Positions 1 to 6,063 are shown, counted from the first letter of the stretch. The stretch: DNA of 6,102 nt from Pelosinus fermentans (GCA_002434245.1 DJJR01000057.1:1-6102); one strand, 5' to 3'. Notes: a model not told the origin generated them from the letters alone. Made by a program: numbers and translations.

Positions 1-1
1 A

Positions 2-607
2 TTTACAATAGCATCTTTTATCTTGGTGATCATGCCTGGGCCAAACACGTTATATGTCATTACCCGTGGGGTAACGCAGGGTAGGAGAGCTGCCCTAATC
101 TCAGCCTTTGGTGCAAGCCTAGGGCAGCTTTTATATGCAATATCTACTGCATTAGGATTGGTTGTTATTCTTCAACAGTCGGCAGCTGCATATAGTATAA
201 TCAAAATAATTGGTGCCTTATATATATTATACATTGGGGTTAAAACCATCAGAAGCAATGAGAATATTGTTGATCATACTGAACTGCCGAAAGAGGAGCT
301 AACGAGAAATTTGTTTCTAAAGGGCTTTATTACTGCGGCGCTAAACCCTAAGACTGCAATATTCTTCGTGAGTTTTCTCCCGCAGTTCGTAGATGCCAGC
401 AGTGAATCTGCAGCTTTAATGATGCTGATGTACGGTTTCATATATTTCTTGCTTGGCTTATTAGTACTCGTCTTTTACGCAAGAGCCTCTGGCCTTGTAA
501 GACATTGGCTTGTCGCCAAACCCGTGCTGGAACAATATTTCCGCTGGATAACCGGCACTATATTTATAGGATTAGGAGTTAAATTAATGGCGCCAGAGAA
601 TAAATAA
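2..607 (+). CDS. LysE/RhtB-family amino-acid exporter (5' end outside window)
   Basis: Probable inner-membrane exporter of amino acids or related small metabolites; members of this family (LysE, RhtB, RhtC, ArgO) are about 200-215 residues with six hydrophobic segments. The frame is open from base 2, before the first possible start in the window (TTG at 23). It reads FTIASFILVIMPGPNTLYVI, so the true start lies a few codons upstream of the window. Family hallmarks are the PGPN motif in the first membrane segment, the following glycine/alanine-rich second segment (GASLGQLLYA), and the LNPKTAIFFVSFLPQF segment in the middle of the protein. The C-terminus (FRWITGTIFIGLGVKLM) is a typical last helix, so the 3' end is complete. 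The substrate cannot be told from sequence. A 117-base gap separates it from the next gene, and no convincing terminator was seen there. Confidence 0.9.
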   Translation, partial: FTIASFILVIMPGPNTLYVITRGVTQGRRAALISAFGASLGQLLYAISTALGLVVILQQSAAAYSIIKIIGALYILYIGVKTIRSNENIVDHTELPKEELTRNLFLKGFITAALNPKTAIFFVSFLPQFVDASSESAALMMLMYGFIYFLLGLLVLVFYARASGLVRHWLVAKPVLEQYFRWITGTIFIGLGVKLMAPENK

Positions 608-652
608 CCTCTAAGGGTTCACTCTACATCTGTGAAAAAGAGAAACCGTAAA

Positions 653-690
653 TAAGTGTTTTTTTAGATAAAAGATTTGATTAACACTTA
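653..690. repeat. 8-bp inverted repeat upstream of the BASS gene
   Basis: TAAGTGTT at 653-660 is the perfect reverse complement of AACACTTA at 683-690, separated by 22 AT-rich bases. It lies in the only intergenic space before the transporter gene, 35 bases from its start codon. A regulator binding site or a loose hairpin is possible. The sequence shows only the symmetry; any function is inference. Confidence 0.35.
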
Positions 691-713
691 AATGCCGCCT
701 AATAACCCTATAC

Positions 714-718
714 GGAGG
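714..718 (+). promoter_or_regulatory. Ribosome binding site of the BASS gene
   Basis: GGAGG lies six bases before the ATG at 725. This supports that start and independent translation of the transporter. Confidence 0.8.
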
Positions 719-724
719 TTTTAA

Positions 725-1675
725 ATGTCGATTTTCTTTATTCAATTAAATGATTGGTTATCCAAAAACATGTTTATTGTAGTGCTTTCTGGGCTATTCT
801 TAGGATTTTTCCTTTCTATTACTGATTCCCCGGCTCTACGGAAAATTGTGGTGATTTTATTCGCTTACATGACCTTTATCACCGCCTTAGGCACAAGTTT
901 TAAGGAATTCACTACTGTGCTAAAGAAGCCCTGGATTCCTATATGGGTGCTGATTTTAGTTCATTTTGTTACACCGTTGACAGCCTGGGCGGTTGGCATG
1001 ATCTTCTACCCGAATGATCCTGACATTCGCCTGGGCTATCTAATCGGTTCTTCCATTCCAATTGGGGTTACATCCATCATCTGGACTTCATTAATCAAAG
1101 GTGATTTGGGCATATCTTTTGTGGCAGTAACATTGGATACTTTTATTGTACCTACCGTATTACCGCTATTTTTTCATCTTGTTGTTGGTCAAACCATCAA
1201 CATTAGCTATAGTAAAATGGTTATCGACCTTATGCTCATGGTTACGGTGCCTAGCATCATTGGTATGCTCCTGCATGATTGGACAAAGGGGAGGAGTGTT
1301 AATTTCGCTAACAGCATCGGGGGTGCCACATCAAAAGGAGCACTTTTTCTGGTCATCCTAATTAATTCAGCTGTCGTAATGCCACAAATTAATTGGGATA
1401 TCTCCATACTAAAAACATTGCTCGTTACCTTATTTGTTGTATCAGCAAGCTTCTTTGTCGGTTACCTGGGATCATTTGCATTAAAAGAACGAACGCAGAG
1501 TATTATACTAACGATGATTTTTAATGTGGGCATCCGTAATAACGCTTGTGGACTCGTCATTGCGCTCACCTATTTTCCGCCAAGGGTTGCAGTTCCTATG
1601 ACACTGGCTATTTTATATCAGCAGCCACTCGCGACAATTGTAGCTCATTTATATAAACGTTTCCAAATAAGCTAA
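725..1675 (+). CDS. Bile acid:sodium symporter (BASS) family transporter
   Basis: A 316-residue, very hydrophobic protein with about nine or ten membrane segments, the usual size for the BASS/SBF family. Characterised members move bile acids, pyruvate, pantothenate or other organic anions with sodium. Recognisable family regions are the small-residue stretch GSSIPIGVTS (residues 108-117), followed by IIWTSLIKGDLGISF, and the C-terminal GIRNNACGL (269-277) with YFPPRVAVPMTLA just after. These match the two helix-breaking cores that line the sodium and substrate sites in the family. The ATG is set by a GGAGG six bases upstream. Nothing adjacent reveals the substrate: the neighbours are an amino-acid exporter and a leucine-regulated gene. 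A related arsenite carrier (ACR3) is less likely, because I do not see its characteristic cysteine motif. The family call is firm; the substrate is unknown. Confidence 0.85.
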   Translation: MSIFFIQLNDWLSKNMFIVVLSGLFLGFFLSITDSPALRKIVVILFAYMTFITALGTSFKEFTTVLKKPWIPIWVLILVHFVTPLTAWAVGMIFYPNDPDIRLGYLIGSSIPIGVTSIIWTSLIKGDLGISFVAVTLDTFIVPTVLPLFFHLVVGQTINISYSKMVIDLMLMVTVPSIIGMLLHDWTKGRSVNFANSIGGATSKGALFLVILINSAVVMPQINWDISILKTLLVTLFVVSASFFVGYLGSFALKERTQSIILTMIFNVGIRNNACGLVIALTYFPPRVAVPMTLAILYQQPLATIVAHLYKRFQIS

Positions 1676-1700
1676 TCTTTGAAAGCTTAATAGTTTTTCT
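1668..1700 (+). terminator. Possible weak intrinsic terminator at the end of the BASS gene
   Basis: TAAGCT (1668-1673) and AGCTTA (1684-1689) form a six-base stem with a ten-base loop that overlaps the stop codon. A T-rich stretch (TAGTTTTTCTC) follows. The stem is short and AT-rich, so this is only a candidate. Confidence 0.25.
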
Positions 1701-1787
1701 CTTTATTTTATGATGAATAGCGAAATATTAAATAAGATCAAGAAAACTGATTAAATTTATCGCTACGCAATAAGTAAGATATATGGT

Positions 1788-1862
1788 ATTATCCAATTAG
1801 GGATTAGAAATCCTGTGAAAATGGTATGATAAGCTTTGAAGTGAATTTCATTATTGGATAAT
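1788..1862. repeat. 10-bp inverted repeat flanking the T-box promoter region
   Basis: ATTATCCAAT (1788-1797) and ATTGGATAAT (1853-1862) are perfect reverse complements 55 bases apart. Between them lies a small hairpin, GGATT-AGA-AATCC (1801-1813). The downstream arm contains the GATAAT that best fits as the -10 box for the T-box transcript. The symmetry is directly visible. A role as an operator is inference. Confidence 0.4.
1836..1862 (+). promoter_or_regulatory. Candidate promoter for the T-box/leuA transcript
   Basis: GATAAT (1857-1862, five of six to TATAAT) would start transcription near 1869, just before the T-box Stem I, where a T-box transcript should begin. The only -35-like sequence is TTGAAG (1836-1841), with a short 15-base spacer. 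Two upstream extended -10-like elements, TGGTATTAT (1784-1792) and TGGTATGAT (1822-1830), are alternatives. The choice among them is uncertain. Confidence 0.35.
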
Positions 1863-1875
1863 TTAATAATTTATT

Positions 1876-2145
1876 TCATAGGAAAGGCTATGAAAAGGAA
1901 TAGTATCCACAAATTGATTTCAGAAAGCTGTTGGATGATGCGAAACAGTATGAGAAATGTGGTGAACTCGCCTTGGAGCTTCTGGCTGAAATATAGTAGG
2001 TCATGACGGGAGTCCTCCGTTATCGGGATAGGCATGAGTAGTGTCGATGAGTGTATGTTGATCATGAAATAGAGTGGTACCGCGAGAGCTTCGTCTTTCG
2101 TCTCTATAATTCCTTATTATGGATTATAGGACGGAAGATTTTTTT
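1876..2145 (+). promoter_or_regulatory. T-box riboswitch, leucine-specific (CTC specifier)
   Basis: This leader RNA senses uncharged tRNA-Leu and controls leuA by antitermination. Stem I: the AGTA element (1902-1905) precedes a stem ATTTCAG (1917-1923) / CTGAAAT (1986-1992); the distal part GCTGTTGGATGATGCGA resembles the T-box apical loop region. The specifier loop reads GAA-CTC-GCC, placing the Leu codon CTC at 1967-1969. A central hairpin follows (ACGG 2006-2009 / CCGT 2017-2020). The T-box sequence AGAGTGGTACCGCG is at 2071-2084. The antiterminator folds as ATAGAG (2069-2074) / CTCTAT (2102-2107), a seven-base bulge TGGTACC (2075-2081), and GCGAGA (2082-2087) / TTTCGT (2096-2101). In the bulge, TGGT can pair with the tRNA ACCA end, which fits the A discriminator base of tRNA-Leu. 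The antiterminator excludes the terminator at 2094-2145. The 5' edge is approximate. Confidence 0.95.
2094..2145 (+). terminator. T-box intrinsic terminator upstream of leuA
   Basis: The 5' arm 2094-2113 pairs with 2121-2138. TCTTTCGTC pairs with GACGGAAGA (one G-U pair), then one bulged T, then CTATAAT pairs with ATTATAG, and TCC/GGA lies near the loop. Seven Ts follow (2139-2145). The 5' arm shares bases 2096-2107 with the antiterminator, so the two folds are mutually exclusive, as expected of a T-box switch. Confidence 0.9.
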
Positions 2146-2164
2146 ATGCTGCATGCGGTGAAAT

Positions 2165-2171
2165 AAGGAGG
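2165..2171 (+). promoter_or_regulatory. Ribosome binding site of leuA
   Basis: AAGGAGG lies five bases before the ATG at 2177. It is a near-perfect anti-16S match and fixes the leuA start. Confidence 0.85.
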
Positions 2172-2176
2172 ATATT

Positions 2177-3244
2177 ATGAAGAATTTTGAAAAATATGAA
2201 AGGGCATATTTTATGCCGCCCCAAGTATCTTATGACTGGGTTAAGAAAGATCATATCGATAAGCCCCCAATCTGGTGCAGCGTTGATTTAAGAGATGGAA
2301 ATCAAGCACTTATCGAACCGATGAGCCTGGAGGAAAAAATAGATTTTTTTCAAATGCTGGTGGACATTGGTTTCAAAGAAATTGAGGTGGGTTTTCCAGC
2401 GGTATCAGACACGGAATATAATTTCTTAAGGGCATTGATAGAGAGAAACATGATACCTGAAGATGTAACCATTCAGGTACTAACACAAGCCCGAGAACAT
2501 ATTATTAGAAAAACATTTGAAGCGGTTAAGGGAGCACCCCATGCTGTAATTCATTTGTACAATTCCACATCTGTTGCGCAGAGGGAGCAGGTGTTTAGGA
2601 AGAGTAAGGAAGAAATCAAGCAGATTGCTGTTGAAGGAGCAGAGTTATTAAAGAAATTGGCAGAAGAGACAACCGGTAATTTTTCATTCCAGTACAGCCC
2701 GGAGAGTTTTCATGGAACGGAAGTGGATTATGCCCTTGAAATATGTAATGCAGTATTGGATGTATGGAAACCCAATTCGGATAATAAAGCAATTATTAAT
2801 CTGCCAACAACGGTAGAAAATGCAATGCCCCACGTATTTGCAAGTCAAGTGGAGTTTATGAATAAGAATTTGGAATACAGAGATTCTGTTATATTGTGTT
2901 TGCATCCTCACAACGATAGGACCTGCGGTGTTTGTGATGCGGAACTGGGAATGCTTGCGGGTGCCGATCGCATTGAAGGAACCTTATTTGGCAATGGAGA
3001 GAGAACAGGAAATGTTGATATTATTACATTGGTACTGAACCTGTTTTCACATGGTGTTGATCCTAAACTTGACTTTAGCAATATGCCGGAAATATGCCCA
3101 AAATATGAACTTTTAACTCGAATGCAAGTGCATGCTCGCCAGCCATATGCAGGCGAACTCGTATTTACCGCTTTCTCTGGATCCCATCAAGATGCAATTG
3201 CTAAGGGGATGAATTACAAGACAGAATATGAGTTTTTTGATTAA
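2177..3244 (+). CDS. leuA: 2-isopropylmalate synthase, C-terminally truncated
   Basis: Cytoplasmic enzyme of the first committed leucine step, condensing acetyl-CoA with 2-oxoisovalerate. The 355 residues match the catalytic TIM barrel of the long LeuA type: LRDGNQAL (38-45, catalytic Arg and metal-binding Asp), [12 protein letters not shown] (70-81), FQYSPESF (171-178), the metal-binding HPHND (243-247), FGNGERTGN (271-279), then [17 protein letters not shown] (324-340). Full long-type enzymes are about 550 residues, with a second linker subdomain and a C-terminal leucine-binding LeuA_dimer domain. Here the frame ends at TAA after EYEFFD, about 200 residues early. None of the three forward frames after it resumes LeuA sequence. 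The segment after HPHND reads RTCGVCDAE where the family normally has something close to RGTGVAAAE, a divergent active-site neighbour. Transcription is under the leucine T-box. It may be an unregulated short form or a decaying remnant; activity is uncertain. Confidence 0.85.
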   Translation: MKNFEKYERAYFMPPQVSYDWVKKDHIDKPPIWCSVDLRDGNQALIEPMSLEEKIDFFQMLVDIGFKEIEVGFPAVSDTEYNFLRALIERNMIPEDVTIQVLTQAREHIIRKTFEAVKGAPHAVIHLYNSTSVAQREQVFRKSKEEIKQIAVEGAELLKKLAEETTGNFSFQYSPESFHGTEVDYALEICNAVLDVWKPNSDNKAIINLPTTVENAMPHVFASQVEFMNKNLEYRDSVILCLHPHNDRTCGVCDAELGMLAGADRIEGTLFGNGERTGNVDIITLVLNLFSHGVDPKLDFSNMPEICPKYELLTRMQVHARQPYAGELVFTAFSGSHQDAIAKGMNYKTEYEFFD

Positions 3245-3265
3245 ATATAAAAACTCAAGTATAAT
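3237..3265 (+). promoter_or_regulatory. Sigma-70-like promoter at the leuA 3' end
   Basis: TTGATT (3237-3242), overlapping the leuA stop, is followed after exactly 17 bases by a perfect TATAAT (3260-3265). Transcription would start near 3272 and give the sigma-54 activator locus a leader of about 180 bases. The match is good, but AT-rich DNA yields such matches by chance. Confidence 0.45.
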
Positions 3266-3343
3266 AATTATGTATCAAAAATTTCGGTTATGAAGTAATA
3301 TAACTACAAAAAATAAACACATCAATCTATATCGTATAGCCCA

Positions 3344-3359
3344 TGGTGGTGCAATTGCT
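3344..3359 (+). promoter_or_regulatory. Possible sigma-54 (-24/-12) promoter element
   Basis: TGGTGGTGCAATTGCT has the invariant GG (3345-3346) and GC (3357-3358) exactly ten bases apart, with TTGCT at the -12 side as in the consensus. The bases after TGG do not match the usual CAC. It lies about 110 bases before a sigma-54 activator gene, where autoregulation would make sense. It is a suggestion only. Confidence 0.25.
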
Positions 3360-3401
3360 TCTACTCATTTGGGAAGGTTGAAGGATCGTGTGTTGTGAAT
3401 G

Positions 3402-3419
3402 GCAAGCAATATAGCTTGC
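3402..3419. repeat. 6-bp inverted repeat upstream of the sigma-54 activator
   Basis: GCAAGC (3402-3407) and GCTTGC (3414-3419) are perfect reverse complements around AATATA. No T-run follows, so it is not a terminator. A short operator or leader hairpin is possible. It sits 37 bases before the likely ATG of the activator. Confidence 0.3.
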
Positions 3420-3455
3420 TCATAGGACAAATAACTGTAGAAAGTGATGATTATT

Positions 3456-3749
3456 ATGAGTCGAATTGTATTTATATCTCCTTATAAAGATATGAAAGCC
3501 ATGGCCCTTGCCATTGCCGATGAACTCTCGATACCCTTGGAAGTTTATGTAGGTGGAATGGATGATCTTCCTTCTCTGCTTAATCAAGTTAAGAAATACC
3601 CTCCTGTGGATGTTTTTATCAGCAGAGGTGGTAATGCTGGGCTATTAGAAGAATTGACAGGTACACCAGTTATCCAAGTCAGAACGGGTCCTTTTGACGT
3701 GCTGAGTTGTATTGGTATAGCTAAGGAGACTTCTATAACATCGCTTTAA
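3456..3749 (+). pseudogene. PrpR_N fragment of the sigma-54 activator
   Basis: This is the first open piece of the broken activator. It carries the beginning of a PrpR_N effector-binding domain: ISPYKDM, then DVFISRGGNAGLLEE and VIQVRTGPFDVL, a pattern shared by propionate-regulator-type sensors. The frame ends at 3749 with non-homologous ITSL. The true continuation, DFYNIALTSYQKPFIGTEL, is in the -1 frame from 3728. No strong RBS precedes it. On its own it would be half a sensor domain and probably has no function. Confidence 0.75.
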
Positions 3750-3781
3750 CATCCTATCAAAAACCATTTATAGGTACAGAA

Positions 3782-5170
3782 TTGATGGAAAAAGTGATGG
3801 GTGTCATGATAACTCCAATTATTTTTTCTACTATGAGTGACTTGGAAAGGCAGATACAGCAAGTCGCTGATGAAGGCGAATATTGTGCATTAGGCGGAGG
3901 ACCATCCATTCGATTTGCAAAAAAATATGGTTTGCCAAGTGTTTTTTTGAGTACCAGTCCTGATAGTATCAAAGATGCTATTTTACGAGCCGTTGAAATC
4001 AGTATTTTTAATAAAACCGAAAAACATAAGAATTCCAGATTAAATGCAATATTAGATTCTATCTATGATGGGGTTATTGTAGTCAATCAGGAAGGACAGA
4101 TCGAATTGATTAATCCTGCAGCTGCCCGTATTTTTCGATGTGATGTTTTTTCTTTAATTCATAAAAGCGCGACTGATTCTATCCCCAATACACAGCTAGA
4201 TAAAGTATTGCGCAGTGGGCTTGCAGAGATCGGAGAAATTCAAACTATTCGTGATACTCGTATTGTTGCCAATCGCGTGCCGGTTAAAGATGGTGAAGAA
4301 ACAGTCGGGGCAGTAGCGACTTTTCAAGAGGTTTCAGGAGTTATGAAGGCGGAGCGTAAGGTACGACGTGAAAATACGGAAGGTCGTTTCAGAGCTCGGT
4401 TCAATTTTGAAGATATTATCGGTTCGACTCCCATCATGGAAGAAAAAAAAGAAATGGCAAAGTGGTTTGCAAGATCGGATCTGACGGTTCTCATTTATGG
4501 TAATTCGGGCATAGGAAAAGAACTTTTTGCCCAAAGTATACACAATTATAGCTCGCGCTCATGCAATCCCTTTGTTGCTGTTAATTGCGGAGCTTTGCCC
4601 CCTTCTCTTCTGGAAAGTGAGCTTTTGGGCTATGAGGAAGGGACTTTTACTGGCGCAAGTCGTAAGGGAAAAAATGGTTTATTTGAATTAGCTCATACTG
4701 GGACGATTTTTTTAGATGAGATTGATGCATTACCCATCGAATTGCAGGGGCGATTACTTCGGGTTCTACAAGAACGGGAAGTAATTCGCGTTGGAGGAGA
4801 GCAAATTATACCTGTTGATATTCGGATCATTGAGGCAACGAATCAACCACCCGATCGACTTGTGGCTGAGAAAAAAATGCGAGCGGATTTATTTTATCGT
4901 TTGAGTGTATTGTATTTAGAAATTCCTTCTTTGGCAGCACGCAAAGCAGATATTCTATTGTTGTGTCAGCACTTCTTAGGTTCTACTGCTTCTGAAGAGC
5001 TAAAACCTATTATGAAAAATCTGATGCATTATTTTACTGCTTATAATTGGCCTGGTAATATTCGTGAATTATATAATATTGTTAAACGGCTATCTTTTTT
5101 TCGAGAAATACGAAAGATACGGTGGAAGAAATATTACAGCAAATCAGTCCAGAGATATTGGAGGAGATAA
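3782..5170 (+). pseudogene. Sensor remainder, PAS and AAA+ fragment of the sigma-54 activator
   Basis: This is the longest open piece (462 codons if read from TTG 3782; the frame is open from 3725). It contains the second half of PrpR_N (ALGGGPSIRFAKKYGLPSVF), the PAS domain (LNAILDSIYDGVIVVNQEG) and a complete-looking AAA+ ATPase. After VKRLSFF it runs out of frame into a basic, non-homologous tail and stops at 5170, so the DNA-binding domain is lost. If translated, it would be an activator core without specific DNA binding. TTG 3782 has no clear RBS, so it is treated as part of the broken gene rather than a separate one. Confidence 0.7.
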
Positions 5171-5227
5171 AGTTCAATACAATGAAGAACCTGTGACATG
5201 TTTACGTAATGAGTTAGCTCTGCATGA

Positions 5228-5353
5228 AAAAAATATATCCATGAAGTCGTAAAAAACTCAGGTAATATGGAAGAAGCTGCAAAAAAGTTAGGAATTGGAG
5301 TATCTACTTTGTGGCGAAAAGTTAAAAAAATTCGTGAAGAGGAAGTAACGTAA
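5228..5353 (+). pseudogene. Fis-type HTH fragment of the sigma-54 activator
   Basis: This frame reads KKYIHEVVKNSGNMEEAAKK followed by LGIGVSTLWRKVKKI and stops at 5353. It is the DNA-binding helix-turn-helix expected at the C-terminus of sigma-54 activators. It returns to the same frame as the AAA+ piece after three -1 shifts between 5095 and 5233. No start codon or RBS is present. Confidence 0.75.
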
Positions 5354-5380
5354 TCGTACTGGAATATGACGATAAGAAGT

Positions 5381-5394
5381 AGGGGTGAAGGGGA
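5381..5394 (+). promoter_or_regulatory. Ribosome binding site of the Crp/Fnr gene
   Basis: AGGGG (5381-5385) lies nine bases before the GTG at 5395. A second purine tract, AAGGGGA, directly abuts the start codon. This supports GTG as the start. Confidence 0.6.
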
Positions 5395-6045
5395 GTGAAT
5401 CCATTTTGGACGCAGGAAGAATTAGGGCGTATGCTAAAATATGGACGTTTGCAAAGGTTTCCTAAAGGGCAAATCATCTTTTCTGAAGGAGATCATACCA
5501 ATGATGTATATTATGTTGATAAAGGTTGGATAAATATTTATCGAATGACGCAAGACGGCAAAAGAGTATCTATCGCACTAAGAAATCATGGTGACTTTAT
5601 TGGCATTTCTGAGATGTTTCGTTCAAGCCCACGCGACTGTTTCGCTGAAGCATTAGAAAAGGTTGAGATATATGCGATTGGAGTCGATTATTTAAAAGTC
5701 ATCTTAAAGGAGTACCCTGAGATGCTTGGCAAGTTTTTAAATTTAATAGCATACAGGCTTCACGAAACACATACTACGCTACTAGATTTTGCCTGCAATC
5801 AAGCTCCGAGACGAATGGCGATTACATTACTTCATATAGCTGAGAAATCAGGTATAGAGGAAAATGGAAAGGTAGTCGTTTCTATCAAATTGACGCAAGA
5901 AGAATTAGCAGCTATTATTGGGAGCTCACGACAGGTGGTAAATGGCTTATTAAAGACATTCAGAAAAGAGGGGTGCATTGAGATGCAAGGGAGACAGATT
6001 GAAGTGCTCCATCCTGAAAAACTTAAAATTTGGTTATCTGTCTAA
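5395..6045 (+). CDS. Crp/Fnr-family transcriptional regulator
   Basis: A 216-residue cytoplasmic DNA-binding regulator of normal family length. The N-terminal cyclic-nucleotide-binding-like beta-roll covers about residues 18-100 (FPKGQIIFSEGD, VYYVDKGWINIY, HGDFIGISEMF). A dimerisation helix covers about 108-135, and a winged helix-turn-helix about 140-212 (KLTQEELAAIIGSSRQVVNG at 165-184). At the position where cAMP-binding Crp has an Arg-Ser pair in the phosphate-binding loop, it reads SSPRDCFAE, so cAMP binding looks unlikely. Cysteines are only C82, C134 and C194, with no N-terminal FNR-type iron-sulphur cluster set. The recognition helix SRQVVNG lacks the Crp Glu and second Arg, so a TGTGA half-site is not expected. 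It starts at GTG, 41 bases after the end of the broken sigma-54 activator, and may be cotranscribed with it. The ligand and targets are unknown. Confidence 0.92.
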   Translation: MNPFWTQEELGRMLKYGRLQRFPKGQIIFSEGDHTNDVYYVDKGWINIYRMTQDGKRVSIALRNHGDFIGISEMFRSSPRDCFAEALEKVEIYAIGVDYLKVILKEYPEMLGKFLNLIAYRLHETHTTLLDFACNQAPRRMAITLLHIAEKSGIEENGKVVVSIKLTQEELAAIIGSSRQVVNGLLKTFRKEGCIEMQGRQIEVLHPEKLKIWLSV

Positions 6046-6048
6046 TCT

Positions 6049-6061
6049 AATTAAAATAATT
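6049..6061. repeat. Short AT-rich dyad after the Crp/Fnr gene
   Basis: AATTA (6049-6053) and TAATT (6057-6061) are reverse complements with an AAA centre, just upstream of a promoter-like -35. The spacing is compact like a dimeric regulator site, but such AT dyads occur often by chance. Confidence 0.25.
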
Positions 6062-6063
6062 CA

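Larger units (their letters stand above)
3456..5353 (+). pseudogene. Sigma-54-dependent activator (PrpR_N-PAS-AAA+-Fis), four frameshifts
   Basis: An enhancer-binding activator of sigma-54 RNA polymerase. Domain order: PrpR_N sensor (3456 to about 4010), PAS (about 4040-4330), AAA+ (about 4400-5090), Fis-type helix-turn-helix (about 5234-5340). Motifs: Walker A GNSGIGKE (4499-4522), sigma-54 contact loop GTFTGA (4640-4657; usually GAFTGA), Walker B FLDE (4709-4720), DLFYRLSV, WPGNIREL (5048-5071), and GNMEEAAKKLGIGVSTLWRK in the HTH. The frame shifts by -1 four times: near 3726-3730 (GGAGAC, as if GGAGGAC had lost a base), in the T-run 5095-5101, between about 5160 and 5194 (possibly ATAAAG), and in the A-run 5227-5233. 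Adding four bases makes 1902 bases, exactly 634 codons with stop. ATG 3456 (MSRIVFISPY) fits PrpR_N starts; GTG 3444 and ATG 3447 are possible. Either a real pseudogene or sequence errors. Confidence 0.85.

Noticed and set aside
677..705. TTGATT-N17-TAATAA as a promoter for the BASS gene
   Set aside because: The -10 matches only three of six bases, and the predicted start would fall almost on the RBS, leaving about 13 bases of leader. Too weak to list as a feature.
1207..1407. Minus-strand open frame inside the BASS gene
   Set aside because: It lies fully within a well-supported membrane protein gene, resembles no family and is best explained as a shadow frame.
1871..2065. Minus-strand open frame of 64 codons across the T-box leader
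   Set aside because: The plus strand here is a structured T-box RNA with compensating stems and conserved motifs; the antisense frame has no recognisable family.
2684..2911. Minus-strand open frame inside leuA
   Set aside because: It is the antisense of conserved LeuA barrel sequence, with no RBS and no family resemblance.
3294..3398. Frame reading INLYRIAHGGAIAS, faintly like a hotdog thioesterase HGG motif
   Set aside because: It has no start codon, is only about 34 codons long and shows none of the surrounding thioesterase sequence. Chance resemblance is likelier.
3402..3419. Terminator hairpin GCAAGC/GCTTGC
   Set aside because: The stem is only six base pairs and no T-run follows it.
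3245..3443. Continuation of leuA in another frame
   Set aside because: All three forward frames after 3244 were read; none shows the expected linker (such as a WTVPYL-like segment) or the LeuA_dimer domain, so a simple frameshift does not explain the early stop.
3720..3735. Programmed -1 frameshifting at the first break of the sigma-54 activator
   Set aside because: There is no slippery heptamer and no clear downstream structure, and three further shifts occur in the same gene, which fits decay or sequence error better.
5064..5252. A separate 62-codon gene
   Set aside because: Part of it (about 5160-5231) is just one frame-segment of the broken activator's linker; the beginning overlaps the AAA+ coding frame and there is no RBS.
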